From the NCBI RefSeq assembly GCF_036324505.1, contig NC_086360.1, positions 4,720,546-4,784,545 of the forward strand: DNA of 64,000 nucleotides, read 5' to 3'. The notes beneath the pieces were generated by a model. The model saw only the letters and a list, made by a program, of their open reading frames with translations. It was not told the DNA's origin and made no database searches. Position 1 is the first letter of the stretch; each line of letters begins with the position of its first letter. The stretch comes from Eleginops maclovinus. Taxonomy: Eukaryota > Chordata > Actinopteri > Perciformes > Eleginopidae. Positions 12,150-24,239 of this stretch are shown here, piece by piece. The position numbers and the translations under genes were made by a program.

Positions 12150-14650
12150 TGTCTTGTTGAATAAGGACTCATTTGTTCATTTAATGATGAACATTATCAT
12201 TTACATTTCTCAATGAAGAACCTTTCAAATTTGGAATCATTTAGAGTTCAAGGCTTTGTAATTATATATTTTATTCACTTACTGATGGGTCTATATAAAA
12301 AGGTTTCAGCAATCTATTCACCTTATGCTTTCGCCTTTCACATTGCCTTACTATGTGTTGGTACTTCCAGTTAAAGCATAATTGCAATTACTGTGCATGG
12401 TGTTGCCAATTTCATCAACATTAACATACCAAAGAAACAGTTTTAAGGCTTTTGAACGGAGCTGTGAAGAGCAAATTGTATGAAAGGCTTAAAAAGCACA
12501 TGTCAACAATGTAAATTACTCACCCAGTTTGAAAGGTAGGGACAAGTCCAAGTCTTGTAATATAATGACATTCTCCTCAAGTTTTTATTCATCAACACAA
12601 ATTATGAAACATTTCCTCAAAACCTTTGACAAATGTTCATACGTAGTTATCATCTTTCTTTGGAGACAATAAGGGTTAGGTTTAGGTTTGGGATTGGGGT
12701 TAACACCTATTTTGCAACCAGTAGAATACTACTCAACTTCTCCAGAGTTTGTGATAATACAGTACAAATATGTCTAAATATGATATTTGTTGTTCATAGT
12801 TTCTTCCGAGGTCATTTCATTGCTTCATGTCTTTTACCTGTAAAATGTTAAGCTGCAGTTGTAACACCATACTACCGGAAAGAGTTTCACAGTTTCATGC
12901 TGTGTTTTTGTGTTGGATATCAGCCAACGGATTTGGGGTATTCGTCCTTTCCAAGGTCAGGCAAACAGAGTTTACTCACAATACTAATATTTACATCGGT
13001 GTTCTTATCTAACCGCCAACCACACTGATAACACTAAGTGATAACATGTCTGCTATCATACCTATTTACTTCTTGAAGCTTTATGTAGCTATGAATTTCC
13101 AGGATACCAAAGCATGAAGAGTCAACTGTTTGATTTGGTTATTGTTGGGAACTTACAAGATAAATCACTGTTTCTTTTGTTTCATTTTTGATGTACAATA
13201 TTGAATAATTAGTCTGTGCATTTGATTGAATGTAAACAATGGTGGTGAACTTTACTTGCATGTTTTAGTTTAGCTTTGTGGATATCGTCCTCACACATGC
13301 TGCATAGAATAGTGTAACTCAAAGGGATCTCCAGACATCAGTAGTTGACATCATTTTGTAGCTCCAGAATCAGCTCGTGAAATCCTGTTTCATTTTCACG
13401 TACACTGGTGAGGTATTTGGGTTTGATTAGCATTGTGCTAATCTGAGAATTATGTATTCTCCGACCCACTTTAAATTGAGTTTCAACTGTCATGATGAAG
13501 CTAAATAGGTTAAATGCATCCCTTTGTGTGCAGCTTGATCAACCAGCAATTGCTTAAAACAGCAAAACTTGACATAAACTGGACTTGAAGCAGAAGCAAA
13601 AGAAGAAACATACTTTAAAACACTGCTTAACAAGCTATAAAGTGTTTCATTAGTAAGCAACTGAACAATATGAATACTTTACCTTTGTGAATGCAGGCTG
13701 GACAGTGAATTACAATCAATTGTCGTGTACAAGGTTAAGAGCCTAAAATAAATGTCTGCACTCCCATCAGTTTTAATATAAAAAGGAACTTCAATTATAT
13801 GAAATACACCAGAAGATTCATAAGTCTGCTCATAAATGTTCACACCACTAATAAATAACGAAAAAACAAAGTTGTTAATCAAATATACCGCACCTAGTTA
13901 AACAATAAGCTAATATTAGTTTCTTATCGCATCCCAATTCCCAGTGTCAAAATGGTCAGTTGATTAAAAGACTCAATCAACATAAATACCAACAAATATT
14001 TTGAGGGAAAATACAAGATCAATGAATTCATTTTTGGCAAAATATATAAATCTGAGGAATATTAAACAAATTTGGGAGGAGTTGCGTAACTGCTGTCTTG
14101 GTCTTTTAAGAACCACAACAAGCAGCTGGAGGTTTTATCACTGTGACCTGTTCTACTGTTGTTATGATTCCACAGTGTGACTAACAGTCAGTATCTGCTG
14201 AGGTTTAACCCACATAGTGATAACACACTGAACTCAACAGCATCACACACACACCTGCCACAGCACACGTGTTATAGATGTGTTATGAACACCAGAAGCA
14301 GCTGCAGTGACTTTGAAGTGTTTGTGTTAAAGGGACACTTGTACAACTGCTTGTTTATAAAGGTAACATTAAAGGCTTACAATCGGAAGTTTTGGTCTTC
14401 TGCCGCCCACACGCCTACATACACACCCCACGCAGGCAGCTGAAACATCAGTGGAAACTCTCGCTAAGCTTGTTGCGTGACAGATCTTTATACACAACAA
14501 GCAGTTACTCTTAACACACTTCATCCCTATATCTCTATGTCGCAGGCACACAAGTCATCAAATTATTGCAATTGGTTAAGCATAAGGGAGAGCTTTGCAG
14601 TTTTCAGAAACTAAATAGGCTGAGATGTATCTGTTGGAGAGTCAATCAAT
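12150..14650. other. Intergenic, no recognised gene
   Basis: AT-rich sequence with open frames all under 90 codons and none protein-like. I see no RNA gene and no intact mobile element. Confidence 0.45.
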
Positions 14651-14654
14651 GTAT

Positions 14655-15935
14655 GCTATCAATGTACGTCTTCCAAAAAATTGAGTTTTTGCCACTAATG
14701 GGGTCAGCTTCTTATGAGTGTCCTATGGAAAGGACCTTTCAAAGAAATACAACATTCTTCTTTACCTTATGCTTGTTTAAGTTTGTTTGTTATTGTGTCT
14801 AACCAAGTCTCATTATGAAATCTATCCATCAATGTCCATCCATCCATCTTCTCCCGCTTTTCCGTCAGGGTCGCGGAGGGAACAGCTCCAGCAGAGAGCC
14901 CCAAACTTTCCTTTCCCTGGCCACATCAACCAGCTCTGACTGGGGGATTCCAAGGCGCTCCCAGGCCAGCGAAGAGATATAATCCCTCCACCTGGTCCTA
15001 GGTCTACCCCTCGGTCTCTTCCCAGCTGGACGTGCCTGGAACACCTCCCTAGGGAGGCGCCCAGGTGGCATCCTCTCTAGGTACCCGAACCACCTCAACT
15101 GGCTCCTTTCAACGCGAAGGAGCAGCGGTTCTACTCCGAGTTCCTCCCGGATGACTGAACTTCTCACCTTATCCCTAAGGGAGATGCCAGCCACCCTGCA
15201 GAGAAATCCCATTTTGGCCGCTTGTATCCGCGATCTCGTTCTTTCGGTCATGACCCATCCTTCATGACCATAGGTGAGAACGAAGATGGCCCGGTAGCTC
15301 AGCTCTCTTTTAGTCACAACGGTGCGCTAAAGTGACTGCAGTACCGCTCCCGCTGCTCCGACTCTCCGGCCCATCTCACGCTCCATTGTTCCCTCACTTG
15401 AGAACTTGAACTCCTTCACTAGGGGTGATGTAGGTACACTGAAAGTGCTTGTTTTTGTCACTTATGGGGTCCGCTTGTTGTAAGTGTCCAACAACACTAC
15501 GGAAAGGAACCTTCAAAAAAAGAAAACACTTTTCTTAACCTTCTGCTTGTTCAATTGTGTTTGTTATTGTGCCTAACCAAGTCCCACTACGAAATCTATC
15601 CATCAAGGTACGCACCCTAAAAGTGCTTGTTTTTGTGTCCAATGGGGTCCAGTTGTGTGTCCGACTGAGTTATGGCCTACAAAGAAATACAACGTTCTTC
15701 TTTACCTTACATTTATTCCAGTTTGTTTGTTATTGTGTCTAACCAAGTCAGCTGGGAAAAATTCACATCACACCCAAATAGTTTAAATCAACTAAACATT
15801 CATCACCACAATTCTGCACCATTAATGTACGTCCTCTAAAAGTGCTTGTTTTTGCCACTAATGGGGTGCCCTTGTTATAAGTGTCCGACAACACAATGGA
15901 AAGGACCCTTCAAAGAAATTAAATGTCGTCCTTAC
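14655..15935 (+). repeat. Degenerate tandem array (~180-bp unit), interrupted by a LINE insertion
   Basis: Four diverged copies share the phrases AAAGTGCTTGTTTTTG, CTAATGGGGTC, AAGTGTCC, GGAAAGGACC, CTTCAAAGAAAT and GTTATTGTGTCTAACCAAGTC. They lie at about 14655-14834, 15429-15608, 15609-15760 and 15825-15935. The first and second copies are separated by the Rex3-like fragment at 14835-15415. The unit codes for nothing recognisable and may be a satellite-like or MITE-derived repeat. Confidence 0.7.
14835..15415 (-). mobile_element. RTE-clade (Rex3-like) LINE 3' fragment
   Basis: The minus strand reads a continuous 150-residue frame (15317 to 14865) with the reverse-transcriptase C-terminal tail seen throughout fish genomes: EGWVMTERTRSRIQAAKMGF, REELGVEPLLLRVERSQLRW, RPRGRPRTRWRDYIS and WERLGIP, ending LELFPPRP. 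It is followed by a short GATG-type tail, seen on the plus strand as CATC units at 14835-14857. GATG tails are characteristic of Rex3. A stop in the frame just upstream (near 15330) and the missing 5' part make it inactive. The fragment sits inside the degenerate tandem array, which dates it after array formation. Confidence 0.8.
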
Positions 15936-16485
15936 GCTTGTACAAATTTAGCTAACCGGCTACATATTGTGTCACATCCACATTGTGTAAGTCAGCTAAA
16001 TATATTTCATATTCATGACATCAATAATCAACAGCATGCTCTCCCCGTCCCACCTTTCTCAAAATCTCATTTAAATTTCTTCCATTGCTTCAGACAAAAT
16101 ATAACATCTCACGACATTTCAGAACAAAAGTTAGATATCACAGACCAGATCAAGCAAAAAGTAAATTAAAATAGTTTATTTCTATGTTGTCTCCTTTCCA
16201 TATTGTTGTTGAACAATCTTTTAGTGGACATAAGTACTGAACCAGTTTCCAAAATGATTTTCCCCTATAGACACAATACCATTAAGAAGTAAAAAAGTGT
16301 TTTAAGTGAAAAAAATCCCTTAAAAAACCTAGAGGTAAAGCAAGATCAGATGTGGAGGAATCCCACATTTCAGTTTTTAGTGATGCCCATCATAAACATA
16401 AGGATCTGCAAGTCTTTCCCTATTCTTTCCCTGGCGTAATCTCCACATGCAACCATTAAAATCCAACATGTCTCCAACAAGTTTT

Positions 16486-16560
16486 TACATTTCATTACAT
16501 TTCCTTTAGCAGATGCTTTTATCCAAAGCCACGTAGATTAAGTGCAGGAATCCTGCAAGT
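16486..16560. repeat. Fragment of a common teleost interspersed repeat
   Basis: The phrase CCTTTAGCAGATGCTTTTAT followed by CCAAAGCCACGTA is a variant of a very frequent fish repeat (usually TTTAGCAGACGCTTTTATCC plus AAAGCGACTTA). Only this core is recognisable. Confidence 0.5.
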
Positions 16561-17652
16561 ATAAGCTAACTATAAGCCAAACCATTGTAAGTGCTATTGC
16601 ATCGGCTTCAACTAAGCCAAATTACATTTTCTTATTGTTGAGGTTTCTGTACAAACATTCTTTGTTCAAAACGTGTCAGATATCAGCCCTCCTGCTAATC
16701 TTTAGGTGGGTGCTTTATCGCTGCTAGTTTAAATCTGAAAGGTCAGGAGAACATTTATGGGAAAAGAAAAGCAAACAGTGTGTTTGGATTCTGCTCAATA
16801 TTTAATACACCTTTCATCATTATGTTCCTGACATTCAATTTTCTTAACAGTTTCAGGCCAGTTTCTAATGAAAAATTAAGCTTGTTGATTAAGCTGGGTA
16901 GATATTGGTGGCATTACCTTCTCCAGAGCCACACATGTCTTTTTTTTTCATTAAGGATTTTGTAATGAGTGCATTCATTTATTATTTAAGACAAACATGC
17001 TGCATGCAGTTATCTTTTTATTCTAGTTTTCTTGTTGTATAATTTCCCAATTTTTTACTGCAACATCTTTTATTTTTCTGCACTGGTTTGCTGCAGTTTT
17101 GGTTCTATTTTAGCCATTCACTAACATAGCGTACTTTGTAATCTGTTGCAAGTAAATTAAAGATTTAAGGACAAAGAGTGATTTTGTAAGTGTGAAAAAA
17201 AGAAAAACTAATTAGTAATTTTTTTCCTGTTATTTTCGAGTGGGAAGGGTACATTTTCAGTCTTAAAGAGTACAAAGAGGAGGTGTTCCTATCCCCACAC
17301 CTCCTCCATATCTCCTCTTCCTAACTGACATACTAACACAATGAGTCATCTCTGACAGGATGATTCCAGTTCAACTGTAAAGGAGAGAAGGGGAAGGGTG
17401 CGGAAGAGAAGAAGAAAGGGTTACAAGGTATTTGATGGGAGATTCCCTGGCTGCATCAGATCGGAAGCAGAAAACACAAGGATTGCACAAGATCCTTTTT
17501 TGTCTGTGTGACAACTTCCTCACTTGAGCAGAGAATCCATCATTCGGTAGTAATGCATCATTAATTTAACGTAACATAACGGTTCTTTTCGGTTCTTCAA
17601 CTTTTGATTGTATTACGCTTTGACTATACCAGAAAAAAAAGTCCATTGTCAG

Positions 17653-17850
17653 ATCCTCTTTGAGGTTGCTACGGTGGTCGAGGAAACCTCCACAATTTTT
17701 GGGAAAGTTCTTGAGGTTGAAAGCAAGCCAAAAACAGAACTTCAAAGATATGGATTCATCCAGCAGGACAGAGGAGATCATAAACAAATAGAACAAAAGA
17801 TAGTGTTTGATAAAATAACTTACAGTTATACAATAAAGAGTTTAGGAGAG
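17653..17850 (+). other. Exon-like open segment, unrecognised
   Basis: A stretch of about 66 codons is open and reads protein-like (ILFEVATVVEETSTIFGKVL onward), with alternating hydrophobic and polar residues. It is bounded by an AG after CCATTGTC on the left and by GAG followed by a consensus GTAAGT donor on the right. No family was recognised, the left splice signal lacks a good pyrimidine tract, and no partner exon is visible, so it may be chance or a relic exon. Confidence 0.2.
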
Positions 17851-19997
17851 GTAAGTATGAGGCGTAACTGTTCCCACCTGTGTACTTTCCATGTAAATGA
17901 AGAAAATAAGAGAGAAGTAAAAAATGAACATGTCTCAAGGGTTCTACATCGCAAAATGTGTTAGCAAAAGAGCAATGCATTTCTTTCTATGGGCTCCATA
18001 AAATATTGACGACTGAAAGATATTCAACCACACAAGCAACTAAATACTTACTTATTAATTCTGATCCTCAGTGGTGAGTGGCGATCAGGAGGCATGGGTC
18101 TGGAACTGGAACTTTACACTAGGCAAAACCCAGATGTATCACACTCAGTGGGGGATGAATAATCCCTGCTAAATATCTCATAAAATTTGCTGGACTCTAC
18201 CGTGACAGTTTCTTCTGGAAGCATGTCGCGTGTCACTAGAAGCGGATATTCTCTGAAAGTTCAAAGATAGCTTTGCGGGTTGTGCTTCAACAGGCTCTAG
18301 GTACATATATCAATGCATCAACTGGGAACTACATTTTGTGGGAGACAGTGTTGCTTATTTGTTCAATATTCAGATATGTTCACGTAACCAGTGATCAAAT
18401 ATTATACAATTCAGTTTTGCCAAAATGCTAATTTATCTTTCCAGTTCCGAATTCCAGTAAAGCTGTTTCAGAAATTCTAAAGAGATCTGGCTGCTCTGTA
18501 TGAAATAACACTCCAGACATAACTGATAAGTGAGTGCTATTTAAAAGCTGAGTTTTATAAAGCATTCAGTTTTCTCAAGGCCTCTGACCCAATTCACACA
18601 AAAACTTGATTTAATTAAAGTCATTTAAAAAAAAGTAATGTGTTTTGTCAGTGTGGAATACAAAGTTGCACCATTATTTCAGTATTTGTGACCAATTCCA
18701 ATTTATTTAACTCCAGGTTAAAAACTAAATCAACGCGTATATTGTTTAAAGACTACTGTTTGTCCCTGACACTCTAAATATATTTATTTATGAATGCCAA
18801 TACTTGCGTTAAGGTGTAAGAACATCTTGATATTTTATCATTCTGTTGAGTTATTCCTTACATTCTATGAGTCATACGAACATCTTTCAAGGAGTTGTGT
18901 TTAAATCCTCAGGGTTAATTATACCTCAGAGCTACAGAAAACCAGGATTAGAAAAGGAATTTCAAATACTTTTGCGGTGGGGAACACCCAGAGGCCCGGC
19001 AGGGTGGAGCTTGTTTCAGGTGCGCAGTCATACATCCGACAAATGTAGAGTCAATTTCTTAGAGTTGCTAATCTGAGCTTTGGTCCCAGCCACCCACTCA
19101 TACAACAATACAAATTCACCTATGTGCTCAGTTCACACAGGAACGCCGTCATTCATCTGACATGCCCGTTAAACATGCCACACATACCTGAGGAGTCACC
19201 GGCGCCTGAACGACTATGACAGCAGAATTTCTGGAATAACTAAAGAAAGGTGCAGCATGAATGCACACCTGAACACATCACATCCTGCTGCTTTTATAGG
19301 ATTATTACGGCTTGCTCTCACCACAACTTAAGACCTAGGATAACAAAACGGTCTATTTGGAGCCTAACAGTTCACAGACCTCTTTTGTTCCCTGTAGTTT
19401 AGTTTAGCTTTGTTTTGTTTTGTTTTGCATCCAAGCATCTTTGCCTGGGTGTGCACTAAATTGGTTCCTCTACTGCGGTCATATGTGATCATAAGATATA
19501 GCACTTGGGAGTGTTAAACTTAAAGTATGTGGTGAATTAATTTCAGTTTATTTTGCCCTGCTTTACCAGGGAAAAGGAACAGAGAGGTATACCACAAAGT
19601 CAGATTAGTGGGTTAGCGAGGTATGTCGAGCCTAAGCCAGAGTTTTCGTATGGAGGTACTTTTAAATTAGATCACCATGCTTACTTATGCTGCAGACAAA
19701 CCCTGCACTGAACCAAGTTATGTTTAGAGTTTAAGGTTGAAATCAGCAAATACCATCGCTCACTAAGTAGTTCCTTTTTAGAAATAGCATCACTTTGGAG
19801 TCAATCCTCTCCGACCAGAGGCTGTTCCCTTTTTACTTCTGAGAAGATTAAAGAGACTAACAAAAATCGCAGGATATTGTTGCTATAATGTGAAAGAACA
19901 GAAAACTTCAGCCTGGATGTACACTAAAGATTCATGTATGTTTATTTTATGCAATGACTTTATATTGTCTTTCACTTTTTTTAACCTTTGTTTATTG

Positions 19998-20065
19998 TGC
20001 CCCTCTATAAAAATAACTGGCCCCAGCCTGGGCCCCCCAATGAAATTGGTCTAGGATTGCCACTG
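19998..20065 (-). mobile_element. One end of a hAT-like element
   Basis: On the minus strand it starts CAGTGGCAATCCTAGACC and runs into a GGGGGGCCC block, resembling fish hAT termini. No matching second end was found, so it is a fragment. Confidence 0.4.
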
Positions 20066-20152
20066 AAAATAAGCTTTGGATACTCATGATCACCAGAGAA
20101 TGAACCCTTTGATCGGATGTAGCTTATGACCTTCAAATGATCCTATACAGTG

Positions 20153-22190
20153 TTAGGGAATTTTTGGCTTAGGTAGTTAAACTTTGAGACAGCTCATCAT
20201 TTTCTCCTTCCTCTGTCTGCGTTCCCGAGGCCTAGGTCTTTAGTTCTAATGTTATTTGAGTTTGACTTCAATCCATAAGTAATTCTTTAAAGTGACTCTA
20301 AATTTCTCATGATGGTGGATTAGTGGTTCAACATTATTTTCTAATATTTCGATTTTACAAATAGGCCAAAGGTAAAGAGAGACATTGATGACCTTGTGTC
20401 CCTTTGTGTGGCACACGAACAATACAGCTGTTGATAATGTCCCACACGGGTCTGCTCCCCCCCACTGGGCCATGAACTGAAAGCATGACATCTGGTTTAA
20501 AGACTTGGAAGCTGCGCTCTCACATCAGCACCAACCTCGGGTCAGGCAGATGAGACTAACGGCTTCACTTAGGGCATTTTGGTTCAGATACATGACTCTT
20601 GTTACCACAGAGAGTTTTATTTCTTTTAAGGCTATTTGTACTGCTATGTACAGGATGCCTGATTATTGGTGAGCTGTTAAAAGACCCTAATATTTCTTTG
20701 TAGTATTAAAAATAGGCCTAAGGTCAGGTAAAATAAAAGGCTGCACCTCAGGCTCCAATACAACCATTCTGTTCAGCTCTAACATTTCAATTCATAGATT
20801 CTCATCTTACAAACACAATTAGCTCTTACTGTTTCCTATGGTTACATCACTTTAAATGGAGTAATGCAAACCTGTTCAAATTTAGGGTTTTGATTTTGTT
20901 TGACATTTCTCAGCAAAGACACCCTCAGACACCCAATATCGTCCATGCTATGTCATCAGTAATAAGACAGATGTGAAGGGGATGCAGCTCTGCCTCCTGA
21001 TATGCTCTGGTCTTAAATCCATTTTTGCATAATATTTGTTTCTCACCATTCACTTTGTAACATAAGCTGCACACAGGTGATACTGAGGCTGCTCAATTGT
21101 ACATTAGTTAAACTATCATGCTTAAATCAACTCCTGAGTAATTGTTTCACATGTCACACTGAGTAACATATGTAAGAAAAGGGAGGGAAGAGTCAACTAC
21201 AGTATATTTAGTAATCTATTTGGTTTAACCTATGAACCTAAACATTTCGAGAATTGTTTAACAATTCCTTTTCTGAATTTGAAATGGCAATATGATTGAT
21301 AATTTAAGTAATATAATTATGTTATCATGCCATAGTCTTCCGATGTAATACTTGATGAAGTAAGAGTAATGTAATCCTAGGTTGACAGTTCTTTAATATT
21401 AAACTTTATAGACTGAATAGTTAAAAAATATATAGACTTTCAAATCTAAATTGTAGATTGTTTATAGTCCTTGATAATTGGTCAAATAACGGGTGTTTAG
21501 CTTCAGAATCAGGATACCTTTATTCTTACAGTCTTTAACATGTTCTACGTCAATGAATAAGATTAGAATTGACTAAATTGATATTACAAATTTAGATATT
21601 GATAAATACATTATGAAGTTTGTTAGGATTAAACGATTATTGTTATTATATTCATGTGTTATTTCATCTATGTTAATTGTTATACCTAAAAAGATGCTCC
21701 AAGCACTGAAGGTGGGTGATTTTTGATGATTGTGATTGAATGTTTGAATCTGAAATTTTGTTTAATGTGATTGTTTGCAACAATTCGTAGAATGACAACA
21801 TCCTTTCTGAAGAGTCTCATTTATTAGTGTATTGACCAAATGTATTATTAGGGTAGGTTTTGGTTATCAAAATTGATTAAAAAAAAGAGGAACTGTTAGG
21901 GAATATTTGGCTTAGGTAGTTAAACTTTTAGACAGCTCACCATTTTCTCCTTCCTCTGTCTGCGTCCCCAAGGCATAGGTCTTTCGGCTTTGGGGTGCTG
22001 TTATCTCCATTAAGGAGGGGCAGCTTAGCTGCTTTGTTGATGCCAGTCTATGACCGAGCACTAGCTGCCATGAGATAGTTTATTGTTCAGGGACGTCTAG
22101 AAGCCTTTCTTATCTGGAACGTAGGTTCCCTGGCACACATTCTTTTCTATGGGACGACAGCTGTAGTTAGATTAAGGATCTATATTTGTT
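20153..22190 (+). mobile_element. Possible decayed LTR element (pair of direct repeats)
   Basis: About 90 bp at 20153-20242, starting TGTTAGGGAATTTTTGGC, recurs with about 90% identity at 21894-21983, in the same orientation and 1.74 kb apart. The second copy follows a purine run (AAAAAAAAGAGGAAC) like a polypurine tract, and then continues about 200 bp as LTR-like sequence. No gag, pol or env frame is visible between the copies and no primer-binding site was recognised. The alternatives are a duplicated non-coding segment or two solo LTR pieces. Confidence 0.35.
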
Positions 22191-22736
22191 TAGTCTCGCT
22201 GATGAGGAATGTTTTTTTTTACTTTTGTTTGCTTGTTTCAACCAGATGCCAGTGTATTAGGTACACCTAAATCCAATGAAATACAAAAGTCCTGTAAAAC
22301 AATTCCACCTTTGTGAGTGTTAAACAGTAATAGTCTGTTTTGGTTTAAAGGGTATACAATGTGTTGATTTAGTTTTGGGTGATTTGGAGCCGTAAAACTG
22401 TGATGTTGTTTATTTATTTACTTTAAACTTATTGTTTAGTATTACACATTTGCATTGCACTTTCACACATTTAGAGTTGTGCAGGGCCACACAAGAGCAA
22501 TCTGTCTCAGCTTCTTTATCTCTTTATAGAGTCACACAAAATTAAGACACTCTCTGCTGTGATTCAAGCGGAGCTTCCTGCTGTGATGAAACCGTTTTGC
22601 ATCGAAGAAGAATGAAACAATTTCCCAGTAACATCCTTTTCCGTCATTCATATGGCACGGTGGTTTGTTTAAGATATGATTTTTGGGTTTTTAAAACTAA
22701 TGAAGATTGTTATTAGTATTATTGTTATAGTTATTG

Positions 22737-22803
<67 letters not shown>

Positions 22804-22957
22804 TATTATATATTGTTATAGATTTTTAAAACTCATGATAATGGTAATATTAATAATAATAATAATATAATAATAATAATAATAATATAATACATATAAA
22901 AGCTATTATAGTTGTCTTTGTTACTTCATTATTGTTATTATTATTATTATTATTGTT

Positions 22958-22993
<36 letters not shown>

Positions 22994-23310
22994 TCTATAA
23001 GTAATAATAATAATAATAATAATAAAGTAGAAGTTGTAATTATAATATTAGCACTATTAGGCTTTTATTAAATTATTTAATCAAATGCTTGATTAATTAT
23101 ATTTAAAATCTAAATATTATATTTCACTCATACATTTATATTCTACATTATAAATCAGGAGGTTTTAAAAAGAAAGATGTGTTCTATTTGTTAGAAAGTC
23201 GGTATAATATGCATCACACCACCGTTGATATTAAATGTCGTGTATTTTAGTGACTTTATTCAGTAGTATCTGAATAAAGAGTAACACTTCCTGCTAGGAA
23301 TTGCTTCTTC
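22190..23310. other. AT-rich intergenic stretch with trinucleotide repeats
   Basis: Nothing gene-like. It contains the CAT/TAA/TTA tracts at 22738-23026 and otherwise unique AT-rich sequence. Confidence 0.5.
22738..23026. repeat. (CAT)n, (TAA)n and (TTA)n trinucleotide cluster
   Basis: About 22 CAT units at 22738-22803, TAA units near 22848-22890, TTA units at about 22935-22994 and TAA units at about 23002-23026. The TTA and TAA tracts are inverted with respect to each other and could pair. Confidence 0.95.
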
Positions 23311-23319
23311 CTTTTCCAG

Positions 23320-23379
23320 CTTCCGAGGAACCACAGGAATGTTGGCTAAGAACGATGTTGAGACACGGGGAGAAAAGTG
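23320..23379 (+). other. Exon-like 60-bp segment with consensus splice sites
   Basis: A pyrimidine tract and AG (CTTCTTCCTTTTCCAG) precede it and a GTGAGT donor follows AAAGTG. It could be a non-coding or 5'UTR exon of the downstream receptor gene or of a long non-coding RNA. There is no supporting partner exon, so this is only a candidate. Confidence 0.2.
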
Positions 23380-23639
23380 GTGAGTTCCCTTTCTTCTGCA
23401 AGTCTCAACATCTTTTTTTAAGACCATTGGTAATCAGATTTCACTCATCAGCCCGCAGCAGGCTAGAGTGCGCTTGATGGAAAACTACAGGCAGAAAGTT
23501 CAAAAGTTCAAAAGTTCTCATCTGAATATTTATTAAACATGAGGGGAAAGTTTATTAAGATAATTCAAGTAATAGCATTTTATTGGCCAGACATTTACAT
23601 TAAAAATATTATTTTTACAAGTAGAAATCACCACATTAA

Positions 23640-24235
23640 ATCCATATTCCAACTCAAAAACATTGCCCGCCTCCACACATCACTCTCTCCTCTGCTGCTG
23701 AAACCCTGATTCATGCATTCCTCACGTCACGACTGGACTACTGCAATAGCATTCTATAAGGTTTACCATCCAACCTCCTCAACAGACTGCAAAACATCCA
23801 GAACTCTGCTGCACGCCTCCTCACCTACACCCGCTCTCGAGACCACATCACTCCCGTCATCCATAACCTCCACTGGCTCCCCGTCCGCCAACAAATCGAC
23901 TTCAAAGTCCTCCTCATCACCCACAAAGCCCTCAACAACCAGGCCCCCTCCTACCTCCTACAACACCACACCTTTTCAGGCTGCCTCCGCTCATCAGAAG
24001 CCAACCTCCTATCCATCCCCACCTGCGCCAAGCACCGAACCTGGGGGGACAGAGCCTTCTCCGTCGCTGCCCACTCCCTCTGGAACTCACTCCCACAACC
24101 CATCAGAGACTGCACTGACCTCACCACCTTCAAGAAACTCACAAAAACTCACCTCTTCAAGCTGACTTTAATGTGTGATTTTTGACTTTGAGCTCCTTAA
24201 AAAGCGCTTATAAAATACATTTATTAATATTATTT
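23640..24235 (+). mobile_element. L2-clade LINE 3' fragment
   Basis: The plus strand encodes the typical C-terminal part of L2-like LINE proteins: RLDYCNSIL, a LLNRLQNIQNSAARLL-like run, HITPVIHNLHWLPVRQQIDF, a KALNNQAPSYL-like run, WGDRAFSVAAHSLWNSLPQP and FKKLTKTHLF, then a short 3'UTR ending AAAATACATTTATT. The frame is shifted at about 23757, where the repeat joins a misaligned upstream piece, and the copy is 5'-truncated and inactive. A 150-residue serine/proline-rich frame over the same bases is a shadow. Confidence 0.85.
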
Positions 24236-24239
24236 ATCA

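Larger units (their letters stand above)
15940..19990. other. Intergenic, mostly unrecognised
   Basis: No confident gene. It contains a short common fish repeat at 16486-16560, one exon-like open segment near 17650-17850 (listed separately), a perfect AP-1 type TGAGTCA near 17343 and otherwise AT-rich sequence. Confidence 0.45.

Noticed and set aside
14655..15935. CRISPR array
   Set aside because: The repeat units are ~180 bp, diverged and without spacers, in vertebrate DNA.
22738..23026. Isoleucine-rich coding region
   Set aside because: The frame is only the CAT/TAA/TTA microsatellite cluster.
23713..24165. 150-codon serine/proline-rich frame
   Set aside because: It is a shadow frame of the L2-like LINE fragment, whose recognisable protein lies in another frame.
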